From Hemileia vastatrix (lineage: Eukaryota; Basidiomycota; Pucciniomycetes; Pucciniales; Zaghouaniaceae), in NCBI GenBank assembly GCA_030280995.1, contig JASXTE010000002.1, positions 19,861,683-19,925,682 of the forward strand: a stretch of 64,000 nucleotides of DNA. Direction: 5' to 3'. The notes under the pieces are model-generated. The model was not told where the DNA came from, made no database searches, and worked only from the letters and a program-made list of their open reading frames with translations. A program made the translations under genes and the position numbers. Shown piece by piece: positions 36,043-47,084 of this stretch (the stretch's first letter is position 1; every line of letters begins with the position of its first letter).

Positions 36043-36771
36043 TTCTTCTTTAACTAATCCTAGCTTATTTCACCCATGAGCAAAGGCCATAGGAAAAGAC
36101 TTTATCAAGTTAATGATGAAATCTTTGTCCTCACCAGAAAGTTGTTCTCCAAAAGAGGCATTGTCAATTTTAGACATAAGGGCATGCATTTCTTTTTTAG
36201 ATCTTCCTTTATATTGAACCACAGAATTACATGTGTTCAATTTTGGTTTTAATATTTTTTTGGGGGAGGAAAACTTAAATTTTCTCTTCCCATTTATCCC
36301 CATTGTGAGGCATTAGTTTGAAGGATCTAATTTTATGCCGTATTTGGTTAAAATGTCACTTCCTATGATAAAACAACTGCTTAAATTTTCATTTTTCATG
36401 ACAATAAAATCACAAATAGCTCTTAAAAAACCATGGTTATATTTAAAAACTACTATGGCCTTGTATTTAAAAATGGGGGACAAAACAGAGCCATAACCTC
36501 TCCAATTTTCAGAAGTGATAGGCATCGGTTTTGATTTATAGTCTTGATCCACTGAAGCAAGTGCTTTTTCAGATACTACACTTCCTCCAGCTCCAGAATC
36601 CAGAACAACTTCCATGCTGGCTCCATTGATCAAGACTGGTGCTTTGAGAGGGGCAATTACAATTGAGTTATCCTCAATGTTTCTTATGATCTCAGCATCC
36701 TCAACTGTAGATAAATCATTATTATCAATATCAATAGTATTTAAAAAATGAATATCTTCTTGCAGCATCAA
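36043..36771 (-). pseudogene. Element C: protease region
   Basis: Retropepsin-like protease with active site VVLDSGAGGSVVSEKALASV near 36600; the catalytic D-S-G is intact. Followed by AICDFIVMKNENLSSCFIIG. Broken by a stop near 36312 and others near 36069. Aligns with B at 26690-27300. Confidence 0.8.
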
Positions 36772-36833
36772 GATTTCTTGTTGAGATTCATATGAAATAT
36801 TGCTGGCACAATCACTTGAAGTATCATCCAGTT

Positions 36834-38246
36834 CTATTGTGTCATCAGCCTTTCAACAAGATTTATCCTCTTGTCACAAACATGGCCTTTCTGCCAAGGC
36901 TTGTTGCACTTGAAGAAAGTGTTTGTTGCATACTTTTTTGGTGCAACAGGGGCAGAAGATTTACCAACCTTTTCCAGAGGTTTCTGTTGGTAAGTAGAGG
37001 ATTTCTCCAAAGGGGTCCTAGGAATGAATCTTCTGGCATCATACTTGTTGTTTAGAAGGATCTCATTGCAAGTATTAATGAAAGAAGAAGGTTCTCTGGA
37101 GAACTCAGTCCTAGCCACTATCAAGTCTCTCAGAGACATTGGTAATTTATAAAGGATCCTGTCCTTCCATAACTCAAACTCCATATTTGGGTCCATTGCA
37201 CTCAAGATTTTTACAAGTTTCATTATGAACTCAATAGTTTTATCAGTGGAAGAGCTATATCTAGTTTCCTCATACTGCCTTTGTTGAGCCATTCTGAACT
37301 TGGAGCCACCAAATTGTGCTTTAATCAATTTTTTCCAATCTTCACATGAGTAGTCATTTCTGTCCAGGAGAACAGATTCATACCACATTAGGGCAACATT
37401 AGTAAACAAAGAAATTAACTTGGACACAATTTCCTCATCTGGGAGTTTGTAAGAATTTTTTAAGTTATCAATTCTGCAAATAAATTGCTGCCAATCAGAA
37501 GAAGAATCACCATCAAATGTTGGGTACTGGTCAAATTTTGGCCAATTCTTTTGATTTGAAGGAGTCTCCTTAGTACCAGCTTGTTTCTGAGTAAGTAGCA
37601 GCTGTAACTTCTCTAGTTGTGCAGTAATCTTATTGTTTAATCCTTCTGTTGAAGATCCTGGTGCATCATCAATTTTTGATGGAAACTCAGGGTTAACAAC
37701 ATGTATTTCTGGAACCAATTTTTCTTTAGATGAACTAGCCACAGGTAACTTTGGAGCATCTTGTACTATATTTTCCTTTAGAGAAATCTCAGAATATTTT
37801 TGATCATTAAACAATGAGTTCAATTTCTCCTCAATGGTTGTTAGTCTGGTTTTCACTCTTGGAAGACTAGATAAACTCTCATTGATTGTTGCAAAAGATA
37901 ACTGATTTTTATTTTGAAAAGATGAAAAATGGTCATTAAATCTTTTCACATTCATCTTTTCTATCTCCACCTCCTGGCAACAGGCAGATACAGTATCTTT
38001 CAGTTTAGACAAATTATTTTTGATATTGTTCCAAAAAGAAACTTTCTTTTCATGGGTTGCCTTGTAATGAAAAAATTCCTCAGAAACTCTCTGTGATTCA
38101 CTCCTTAATGCTTGATAACCCTGTTCAGTTAAAAAACTATTATGTTTCTGAGTCAGTTGCATAATGTTTATTGTATGATTTTGTTTAGCAATAATATCCC
38201 TCAAATATTCATCATTAATGTTGGCTACATCTGGAGTGTTTTTCAA
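36834..38246 (-). pseudogene. Element C: Gag, capsid and zinc knuckle
   Basis: Open frame of about 470 codons. The first half is coiled coil; the capsid signature WPKFDQYPTFDGDSSSDWQQ is near 37530, then WKKLIKAQFGGSKFRMAQQR near 37330. It ends with the knuckle-like FFKCNKPWQKGHVC near 36900, where the first ligand is Phe, as in B. It opens with no ATG and overlaps the stop of the preceding frame by one base, so it was probably one frame with the upstream Gag before an indel. Confidence 0.8.
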
Positions 38247-39109
38247 TAAGAAACAGAGTAACTTTCCAGCATCTCATAAAACTCAGTTTCAAGTGTTTCA
38301 TCAATAATAGCCATATCAGGATTTATCATTGAAGTAGCAATTAGAACTAAAGGATTAGATACATTTGAAATTTGAGCAACTTGTCTACTGTTCTCAGCCT
38401 CTACAGGTCTCACAGTCTCATCTCCTCTTCCAGAATTACCTGAGGGAACTGAATTAGTTACAAGAAATGGTACTTGTGAATCAATAGAGGGGCTTAAAAA
38501 GGTTTTCTGGGCAAGATAATATTGTTTCTTCTTCTTCTTCCTCCTTGATAGGGACGAGGAGGTGTGGGGTTGACTTGGCTGGGTCTTGATGGACCTGCTT
38601 GTGGCAATTGAGTCTGTTGATTTTGAGACAGGTAATCCCACTGAGTGCTCAGCAAATCCCACTTCCACTTGGATACTTCCACTTTCTCTGGCTGCTGGGG
38701 AGACAATTGATGAGGATCCCTGGGGGGAGGAGGTCTCCTCTTCTCTTGAAGAAAAGCATCTATCTTTCTTACCTTTTCCTCTAGAGCATCTACTCTTGAC
38801 CTCAATCTCAATTTTTCTGTCCTTAATTCTTTTATGTGTGTTGACAGGTTCTTTACTGTTTGAGGTAGTGGCATCTTTTTTATTTTGAAGCCTTTTGGAA
38901 GTTCTTCTGGGGGGTTTATTACAGGTTTCTGTTCCTGAGTTGTTTCTACCAGAATTTCCACTTCCTCCATTTCTACATCCTGATTGGAGAAATGATTGAT
39001 TAATTTGAGATAATTTACTAGCTAAATGAGAACTCACAGAAGTAGCCTCATCATAATCAATTAAATCCAATTCCTCTTCATGTGCAGCAGAGACACCTTG
39101 ATCAGTCAT
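38243..39109 (-). CDS. Element C: Gag N-terminal region (288 codons)
   Basis: True ATG at 39109, open to TGA at 38243. Acidic start (AAHEEELDLIDYDEA), then Ser/Arg/Lys-rich, matching B's 24110-25057 in layout and in the end segment (NPDMAIIDETLETEFYEMLE). No catalytic domain. It is the N-terminal arm of the Gag precursor, detached from the capsid part by a one-base shift at 38245. Confidence 0.7.
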   Translation of the reverse strand: MTDQGVSAAHEEELDLIDYDEATSVSSHLASKLSQINQSFLQSGCRNGGSGNSGRNNSGTETCNKPPRRTSKRLQNKKDATTSNSKEPVNTHKRIKDRKIEIEVKSRCSRGKGKKDRCFSSREEETSSPQGSSSIVSPAARESGSIQVEVGFAEHSVGLPVSKSTDSIATSRSIKTQPSQPHTSSSLSRRKKKKKQYYLAQKTFLSPSIDSQVPFLVTNSVPSGNSGRGDETVRPVEAENSRQVAQISNVSNPLVLIATSMINPDMAIIDETLETEFYEMLESYSVSY

Positions 39110-39918
39110 TTCTAATTTTTACTGCAATGAGAGAGGGAGACAATAAGATGAATTAGTTTGTATTTTTACTTTTATTTAAAAGAAAAATAATAAAATATAA
39201 TTTTTCAGGATAAAATCAACTAAAATACTAATCAATTTAAAACCAGGATATAATAATCGACTGAAGATTTAAATTTAAATTTCTTATTAACAATTTTATG
39301 ATAATTATTATCAGGATTTTAAATCAACTGAGAATTTAATAATTAACAGGACTTAATGTCTACTGAAATATTAAATATGAATTTAAAAAAAAAATTATTG
39401 TCAGGACAATTTGTCAACTGGAACAAATAAAATTCAAATATATCAGGACAGGAGTAAACTGAAAATTATAATGAATAATAATTTTTTAAATATAATTTAT
39501 TGCCTCTAGGACTAAGAACACAATTGCTCTATCTTTTTCAACTAGGAAAAATAAAATAAATAATAATAATAAAATTTAATTCCAATTTACTAGACAACTC
39601 CCCCTGTTAAATGAGAAAATTAATGCCACTTATAGAGTGCTGAGTAAAAGGAAATATGTAGAGTATGAAGAGTGCAAAGTGACCCACGAATAGTAATCAA
39701 TAATTACCACAAAATATATAACTATTAGTTAGTATATAAGCCTAAGTTTTGGAGTGCGGTTCGATTCCCATTTGCAGCAAAAAATAAGTCACGTGATGTA
39801 TGACGTTCGTCGTTTTTGTCATCCACTTGTCCTTATAGGTACCTCAATGGCGATGGTCCCACAGTCTCCAGCTCTCAAGATAACGATGCGCCATCGACAA
39901 TTCGGAAAAGCCTCCAAT
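39110..39918 (-). other. Element C untranslated leader
   Basis: Non-coding, AT-rich between Gag ATG and LTR; GC rises at 39750-39918. The post-LTR block (minus strand) ATTGGAGGCTTTTCC aligns with the same site in A and B. A GGTTCGATTCCC string at about 39761 recalls a tRNA T-loop, but no stem pairs. Confidence 0.55.
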
Positions 39919-40721
39919 TTTTGGGTGGTCCTTCAAGTCTAGAAGATTTTTCAAGGTATTTCAAGGATGGCAACGGTGGATTTTAGAGGACTCAAAATAA
40001 TGTACATATTTCTCCTATAGTTTAAAGATTAATTACTCAATGATAAGAGGTAGGATTTTAATTATTATTATAATTAATGATCTAGAACTACGAGATTGTA
40101 AGTACTAAAGACAATAATAAATAGTAATAAATATTTAAATGTAGTATTGGTTTTAATAATGTAAGTAAGTGAATGATGAATGAAAAGTACAAAAAGAAAG
40201 GGCCTTTTATAGGCAAAGATGTGAGAAATAAAGACACGGAGTTAACACCACCTGATACAAGGTTGTGAGAAAAAGAAACTAAACAAAGAGTGTATGTGAA
40301 ATAAGAAAAGATATACTAAATAGTGCATAAATAAAAGGTATAATTCAATTTGAAATAAAAATTTGAATCCCTTGGTCCGTCACATTTAGTACAAAAACAT
40401 TTGATTTGCAATGTTGATTCAACAAAATCTAAATAAAGGAATTTGAAAAGTTTTTTTCTTTTTATTTTTTTAAATTTTTAATACTATTTTTATTCCCTCC
40501 CATCTGTATTATTGAGCACAGTTTTATGGAGTAAAAATGTATGTGACAGTTACTTATTTTTATTAATTATTTACATTACTTATTGTACTTATCTAGTTAG
40601 TTGTAAGTAATACATGAGTAGTTAGTAAATAATTAATTATTTATAAGGACTAAAAGGTGTTTCTTCATCTCAGTAAGATTATTAATTATTTTACTGGGTA
40701 AGTCTAGTAGCCTGGCTAACA
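39919..40721 (-). repeat. Element C 5' LTR (about 803 bp)
   Basis: Minus-strand LTR starting TGTTAGCCAGGC at 40721 (one change from TGTCAGCC). Its inner end, near 39919, is set by alignment with the solo LTR 32251-33058 and is good to a few bases. TATA box (GCCTATAAAAGGCCC on the minus strand) at about 40206. It abuts element A integrase at 40722 with flank GTAAC, the expected target duplication. Confidence 0.82.
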
Positions 40722-41906
40722 GTAACAGGTTTGCCAATAGCAGGGCATAAGAGTTATAACTCATGCTGGGTAAATGTAGATATATTTACAAAAATGTGTA
40801 AATTTATTCCTAACCACAAAGACGTTTCTGCGAAAGACTTAGCTTTTTTATGGTGGACACAAATGTTAAATATAGCAGGTTTCCCCAAAGTAATAGTCTT
40901 AGAGTGAGATCCTAAATTTACTTCTGAGTTTTGGGCATCACTTATGGATGTTTCAGGGTGTCAATTAAAACTTTCTACAGCACACCACCCACAAACTGAT
41001 GGGCTAGCAGAAAGAATGATACAAACTTTAGAAGATATGATAAGAAGATATTGTGCTTTTGGTCTTGACTTTAAAGACAACGACAAATTCACACATGATT
41101 GTTTAACCCTTATCCCAGGTTTAGAATCCGCATACAATAGTACAGTACATTCTGTCACTGGCAAAATGCCATTTGAGTTATGGTTGGGTTATGTACCTAA
41201 TACTCCTGCTAAAACTCTTAATAAATTACCTAGATTTTATATCCATCCAGTTACAAAATCTTTTCTTCAGATACAGGAATTATGCAGAAAGCATGCTCAA
41301 GAATGTATAAATAAGGCATTTGAGAATGAGAAAAAAAGATGGGATAAAGCCCATAAAGTACAAATGTTCAAAGAAGGTGATGAAGTCCTTATTTCTACAC
41401 TAAATTTCAATTTAAATGGTAATTTTAAATTGAAGGATCCATTCATTGGACCATTTTTAGTAAAAAAGACGGTTGGTAACAATGATGTTGAAGTTATTCT
41501 ATTAGCACCATATGATAGAAAACATCCAGTATTTCCTATTTCTCTTATAAAACCATACTATTCTAATTAAACTGCTCTATTTCCAAGAAGGTCAGGAAGG
41601 CATAAAAAGAAACCTGAATAAATAGTTGAAAAGGCAGAAATAAAAAAGATACTTAAGAAGAGACACCTTACTAAAGAAAAGGGAGTTGAGTATCTATTAA
41701 GGTTTAAAAACAAATCAAGTGAATATGACCAGTGGATTCCAGAAAATGAAATCTCTGATCTTAAAAATCTCTTAAAAAAATTTAAATCAAAATAATACTG
41801 TTTAATTCAGTATATGAATCATAGAAATTTTAAAATTATTTTTCTATTCACTCCTTAGTTATTAAAATGTCTTAACATTTTTTTATTGTTTTTTTGGGTG
41901 AGGGAG
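40722..41906 (+). pseudogene. Element A: integrase core and chromodomain, displaced part
   Basis: Continues the integrase interrupted at 23128, with about 110 bp missing by comparison with B. Catalytic Asp region near 40900 is damaged (SDRD replaced by LE-stop-D); Glu in AERMIQTLEDMIRRY near 41010; LKDPFIGPFLVKKT near 41430; chromodomain EYLLRFKNKSSEYDQWIPEN near 41690. Stops near 41568 and 41620. Followed by the polypurine tract GGGTGAGGGAG directly before the LTR. Confidence 0.85.
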
Positions 41907-42844
41907 TTTCAGCCTAGATATCTCCAGGACTGAGTAATTCTTATGTTTAAAATAAGATAACCTTAATTAAATTAAGCTTATTACTTAAAAATAAGGTTAA
42001 AATAATTATATATATGATTATAATACATATATATATAATTATTATACTATTATATGACTTATAGTTGTTTAAATCGCTTATCCATAGCCTAATAATACTT
42101 ATTAAGGTGTTAATGGAGTCATAATGTACTTACCCTAAGTGATATTAAGTAATTATAGACATACATAAGCTTATATGTATACATACACCTCATATTCAGT
42201 GAAATATGTAGTTGTATTATGTATATTTAGGTCTATAAGTGGGTTTTAACCTCTTAATAGCCTATAAACTTTATTTTTCTGCTTATTTTAGGTCATATGG
42301 ACGTATGCAGTGGACTCACAACACCTACTCAAGCATATACACTTATTTTAGGCGCATATATCCAGTTTGGACAACTTAATCTGCTTCCTTGGATGTATTT
42401 TCACAGATTTATGAGTTCAGATATGATTACTGGGTTAATATGGATGCTTGGGGATGTTATTTGGAGCTTGGAAAGTTACTTTGGTTCCTTTATATGCATT
42501 GGGTTTCATTTTATCCTCTTTGGATGAGTTATTTTACCTGTTTCTTTATGGTATCTGCTTTGATCTGTTTATTCTATTTATGGTATGGGCCTGTGGTATC
42601 ATTAATTGTGATGGAGGGTCCCTGCTGGAGGTCTGGTTGTTTAAACTGCTTGAAGTGGACACCATGGGGAGGTGATGGTCCCTCACAGTGCTGCAATTTC
42701 CGTGGATAGCAGTGACATCATCTGGATTGAAGGTCTGTGCACTCCAGTGGATTTTGGTATAAGTAAGGGAGGATTTTGACAGTTATTAGACATCACTTAA
42801 TTACTACAAATAAAATAAATACTATAACACAATTATTATCATCA
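41907..42844 (+). repeat. Element A 3' LTR, truncated (about 938 bp)
   Basis: Starts TTTCAGCC (TG mutated to TT) after GAGGGAG and matches 15593-16496. The last roughly 220 bp are absent; at about 42844 the sequence passes directly into a Harbinger transposase. GGTATAAGTAAGGGAGG is at about 42757. Confidence 0.85.
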
Positions 42845-43147
42845 AGAGTACGAATCGAACTTGCTATAGGTATTTTAAAGGGACAATTTTCTAGTCTTCG
42901 GGAGCTCAGAATCCAATTTCAAAAAAAATTGGAGATCAAAACTGCAAATCATTGGATCTTGACTTGCGTAATACTCCACAATATTCTAGCTGATTTAAAG
43001 GATGAGTGGAATGATCTTTATGAAGAAGAGGATCCTGAACCACCACCGGCACTCCCCTCCCTTGATTCACAAATCATTCAATCAACCGGCATACGCTCCA
43101 TTATAATGCCAATTACTCTCCAACATTTCACTTTGCAACGCTTTTAA
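42845..43147 (+). pseudogene. F: HARBI1-like transposase, C-terminal end
   Basis: Contains the third catalytic residue, Glu of RIELAIGILKGQFSSLRELR (codon 42857-42859), and the C-terminal helix HNILADLKDEWNDLYEEED, ending in TAA at 43145. All upstream coding is lost at the junction with LTR A. Similar to the matching parts of G (12600) and L (49760). Confidence 0.85.
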
Positions 43148-43599
43148 CTTTTAATTTTTATGTTTTCATACTTTCCAAATGTCCTCTTTGTGTACTTTAT
43201 TCACTTTGTTTTGTATTTTGGTTTGTTGCATATTCATTTTTTTAAAAAATTTACGGTGAATATCTTTTTTTTGGATGGCTCATTGGTTTTCTTTCACCAG
43301 CTCAACATGAAATTGCATATTTTCTTATATCACATATTTTGTCAGTGATTTTTTTTTCATTCATCACTCATATCCTTTTCATCCTCTCCTCAAACATCCC
43401 TCAGTTTTTTTGGTTGCATTTATTTTCTCAACTCAACTCACCAGGTAGGTCATTTTTTTTCTTTTTTCTTGGTTTTTTATTTGCTAATCATGTTTTTGTT
43501 TTTTTTTAGCTTTTTTTTGTTTTTTTTGTAAGTGCTTCATTTATTTTTTTTCTAGGGTAAACTAATTTTTTTTTGTTTTTTTCTCTTTTTTCTCTTTTT
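43148..43599. other. T-rich spacer
   Basis: Poly-T rich non-coding stretch with many T runs of 6-11. No gene or repeat unit is recognised. Confidence 0.5.
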
Positions 43600-44280
43600 T
43601 TTTGTTTTTTTTCTCTCCTTCACCTCTCTTTATCATCCTCAAGGCCCCCCTTTTTCCATCTCTTTACCTGTCTCAATACCCCCTTTTTAGCTACCTCAAA
43701 TCCCCCTTTCCCCCCTCTTTAGGTCCCTCATCACTCCCCCCTTCCCCTCTTTTTAGGCGCTCAAGACTCCCCCCTTCCCCTCTCTTTATGTCCCTCAACC
43801 CCCCCTTCCCCTCTCTTTAGCCACCTCAAACCCCCCCTTCCCCTCTCTTTAGCCACCTCAAACCCCCCCTTCCCCTCTCTTTAGCCGCCTCAAACCCCCC
43901 CCCTTCTACTTGCTTTACCCCCCACCCACTCCCTTACCTCCTTCTCTACCCCCCCCTTTTTCTTAACAAACGATTGTTACAGATCGTTCATTAACAAGGA
44001 GGGGGGGGGGTAGAGGAGGAGGTAAGGGAGTGGGTGGGGGGAAGGGACCTAAAAGGGGGGGTTTGAGGCGGCTAAAGAGAGGGGAATGGGGGGGGTTGTG
44101 ACATATAAAGAAGGGTAAAGGGGGGAATTCGGGGGGTTTTGAGACAATTAAGCAGGGGGTTTCAGGGGGTTTTTGAGGCAGGCAAGGAGAGGATTTGAGG
44201 GGACTTTTGAGGCAAGGAGGGAGGGATTTGTAAGGGGATTTCAAATAAATAAAGGAGGGGAAAAGGGGACATTTATGGGA
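43600..44280. repeat. Large polypyrimidine/polypurine inverted repeat
   Basis: Left arm (43600-43973) is almost pure C/T with repeated blocks such as CCCCTCTCTTTAGCCACCTC. Right arm (43995-44280) is almost pure G/A with the inverted counterpart GGCGGCTAAAGAGAGGGGAA. The core 43913-44044 pairs almost perfectly around a short centre (ACGATTGTTACAGATCGT). It could form a cruciform or triplex structure. No protein is supported in the region. Confidence 0.85.
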
Positions 44281-44845
44281 GATAAATAGGGGTTACCTAC
44301 TTTCAAATAAATATACTAACAAATTTTTTTTTGTAAATTTGATTAATTTTTTAATTTTTTTGGCAGTATTATAGAAAAAAAAATTTTCTTTCTGTTAAGG
44401 ACTGTCCCTCTTATTTGCAAATCAAAAAAGGTTTATAATTTTATTTTTAATTTTTCTAGTAAATAATTTTTCTGATTTTTTTTTTATTTAAAAAATTTTT
44501 TTGTTTTTGATTTTGATTTTACTGTTTTTTTTTTTTTCAGGATCTTGTGAGAAGGTTTTTAATAACCAATCTTCAGGTTCACTTTTAAAATTTTTTTTTT
44601 TTGATTTAATTTTCACTGAAATTTTTTTTTGAGTTAATTTTTTTTTTTTAAAGAATTTTGCTTTTATTTTGTTTTTAAAAATAAAACCTCAGGTTTTTTT
44701 TTTGATAAATTATTTTTTTGGAAAAATTTTTACTGATTTTTTTTTTGTTTTTGTTTTTTTTCCAATTTTATTTTTCAAATAAAAAAACCGCTTTTTTTAT
44801 TATTAGGTGAGAATTTTTTTTGTAAAAAATTGAGTTGAAATTTTA
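44281..44845. other. A/T homopolymer-rich spacer
   Basis: Dominated by T runs; no coding frame or repeat family recognised. Confidence 0.5.
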
Positions 44846-46058
44846 TTGACATTTAAATTTTTTTTCAGATCAAAAAACTGTCTTCTTCTTCAGATTCACC
44901 CCTTACTTCTCTCTCATCTTCATCTTTATCTTCTTTATCATCTTCATCTTTATCATCTCTATCATCTTCTTCAAAATCAACTTCCATACAATCATCTTCT
45001 AAATCATCAAAAAAAATTAATGGTAATCAGTCTCATCAGAAGAAAAGATATTTAAAAAAAAAATTCTCTGCAAAAGTTTTTTTGGTCATATCTCAAATAT
45101 TTTTTTTATAAAACTAAAGTAGATAAAAAAAATCAATATCCGAAAAAATTTCCAGAAGATATCAAATATCTAACCCAATTTGGAGATGATTGAGTTGTTG
45201 CAGTTATCAGAAATACTTTTAAGCCTCAATTCATTTTGGAAGTTCAATCATTTGATGGTGTAAAAGATGAAGCTTTTAATCAACTATCTGATCTTATCAT
45301 AACTCTTTATCAAATGGCTTTGGTTCGGTTACCTATAAGGAATACGAATTTGTTGGGTGGTATCATGATTGGTTTTGGTTGGAGACCTGATTTTGTCAAA
45401 GGATAATCTCTTGGTATGTCTAATAATTTTTGTTCCATTCTTAATATAATTTCACTTATTTCAATTATATAGGCATATAATCATTTCTCAAGAATATCAC
45501 TAAAGCACAAAAAGATGAAGATTTTTGCTTATGGGACACTCTACCTTCCTTTAATTCTTTTCTTGCTCTTTGACTCAAAAATCTCTGTAATAAGGCATTT
45601 GAAAAAAATCATGAACTTGCAACCAAATTTTGAATACCAAATTGGTGTGACTCCAAATGGGAAGATATCAGCCACAAATATCTTTTATTTTCTAATGTTA
45701 TTATCACTCATTCTGGATTTCACAATAAAATTCACACCGATACCAATGATGCCAATTTTCTTACTTTTGGTATATCCTCATATATCAAACCAATTACTGG
45801 CCAACCAATACCATCTCCAGCTAAAATCAAAGGACATGGTTTATATTTTCCAGACCACAAGTACATCATTTATTTTCCTTTGGGAAATGATATCATCGAA
45901 ACTATTTGGAATTCTTCTAAGGATAATCATCAAACGACCAAAGCTCCTCCTGGTTTGGAATCCTGTCAAGATTTAACACATTTTGGTTGCTCATTTCAAA
46001 TCAGTCATAAGTTGATTCAAAGAATCAATAAGGTAAAGAAAGAAGGTAAAGTTATTTG
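44846..46058 (+). pseudogene. Tet-like 2OG-Fe(II) oxygenase relic, copy F
   Basis: N-terminus with an extended Ser run, then PQFILEVQSFDGVKDEAF near 45220 and LLGGIMIGFGWRPDF near 45350. Probable 59-bp intron 45414-45472 (GTATGT donor, ATATAG acceptor). Then SGFHNKIHTDTNDANFLTFG near 45715-45770 with the iron-ligand pair His-Thr-Asp at 45733-45741; PITGQPIPSP; GHGLYFPDHKYIIYF near 45835; TIWNSSKDNHQTTKAPPGLE near 45905 with the distal His; ending THFGCSFQIS. Stops at about 45190, 45403, 45570 and 45635 make it a pseudogene. The layout matches the rust-expanded Tet-like dioxygenase family; this is by motif recognition only. Confidence 0.68.
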
Positions 46059-46396
46059 ATTTAAAAAAACTTTATCTAGATCCAAAAAGTGTGGGGATTA
46101 GAGTTGTCATCAAAAATTTTATATTTTTTCATAAATTTTTAATAAATATTTTTTATATATCAATTTCCTCAACTAAAGTAATGGGCCAACGACCTTGTGT
46201 TGTATAACAGGTAATCATGATAACATTTATTTGTTTTATGGGGTTCCTCTAGCCTATACCTGTGGAAAGTCCCAAACTTTTGTTTCTAGATTTGATCTGC
46301 ATTTTGGCTTGAGGAATTGTCATTACTTTAAACTAGGAAAATTGATATATATTAGATATTTATTTAATAATTTATGTAATTATATTAAATTTAGAT
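46059..46396. other. Spacer after the Tet-like relic
   Basis: AT-rich, non-coding. Nothing recognised. Confidence 0.4.
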
Positions 46397-46830
46397 GACT
46401 TCCACCCCTTACTTCAATAAAATGCAGGGGGGGGTATTGCCAAATTTTAAAATCTGACATTCAAAATTGATGACTTGTAAAAATTTTGGTGATACCCACC
46501 CCTTGCTTCAATAAAATGTAGGGGGGGGTATTGCCAAATTTTCAAATGTAACATGTAAAATTTTTGACTTGTAAATATTTTGGTGAAAAATTTTTGGTGA
46601 TACCCGTCCCTTACTTCAATAAAATGCAGGGGGGAGTATTACCAAAATTTCTTATAAAACTTGTGAAATTCTTGACTTGTAAGAATTTTGGGGATACCAG
46701 TAAAATGTAGGGGGTAGTAACACCAAAGTTTCATATAAGACTTTCAAGACTCTTGACATGAAAGAATTTTGGTGATACCCACCCCTTACTTCAAAAAAAT
46801 GCAGGGGTGGGGGTTTGGAAAATTTTCAAA
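46397..46830. repeat. Tandem repeat, about 4.5 units of about 95-105 bp
   Basis: Each unit holds CACCCCTTACTTCAATAAAA, then TGCAGGGGGGGGTATTGCCA, then a variable A/T segment ending GACTTGTAAAAATTTTGGTG. The third and fourth units are the most diverged. One diverged unit is found at 14040-14110, beside the other Tet-like relic. Confidence 0.8.
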
Positions 46831-47084
46831 GGAGACTTGAAAATTTTATTTAAAAAAAGAATATTTAAAATTAAAATACAAAATTTCAAGAAATACAGAA
46901 AATAATTGTAAAATTTATGTACAAATAAATATGAACATATGAAGTGTGAAAGAAAAAAAAGAAACTAGTCAACAAAAAATTTCATTAAATGTTCTATTTC
47001 TTCAACAGATTTGTTTGCTTTAACGCATTCAATCCAGAAATCTTTCTTTTTAGAACTTTCTTGGAGATCATGCTTATACTTCAT

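Noticed and set aside
38240..38250. Conserved overlap of stop and next frame in B (25248) and C (38245), as in programmed frameshifting
   Set aside because: In both, TTG overlaps TGA, but by protein alignment the shift occurs at different positions in Gag, so these are independent indels.
39750..39790. GGTTCGATTCCC resembling a tRNA T-loop
   Set aside because: The bases around it do not form a T-stem, and no D-arm, anticodon arm or acceptor pairing is seen.
43602..44244. Proline-rich open frames in the GC-rich palindrome
   Set aside because: They reflect C/T-rich repeats read in any frame; no start context or conserved domain.
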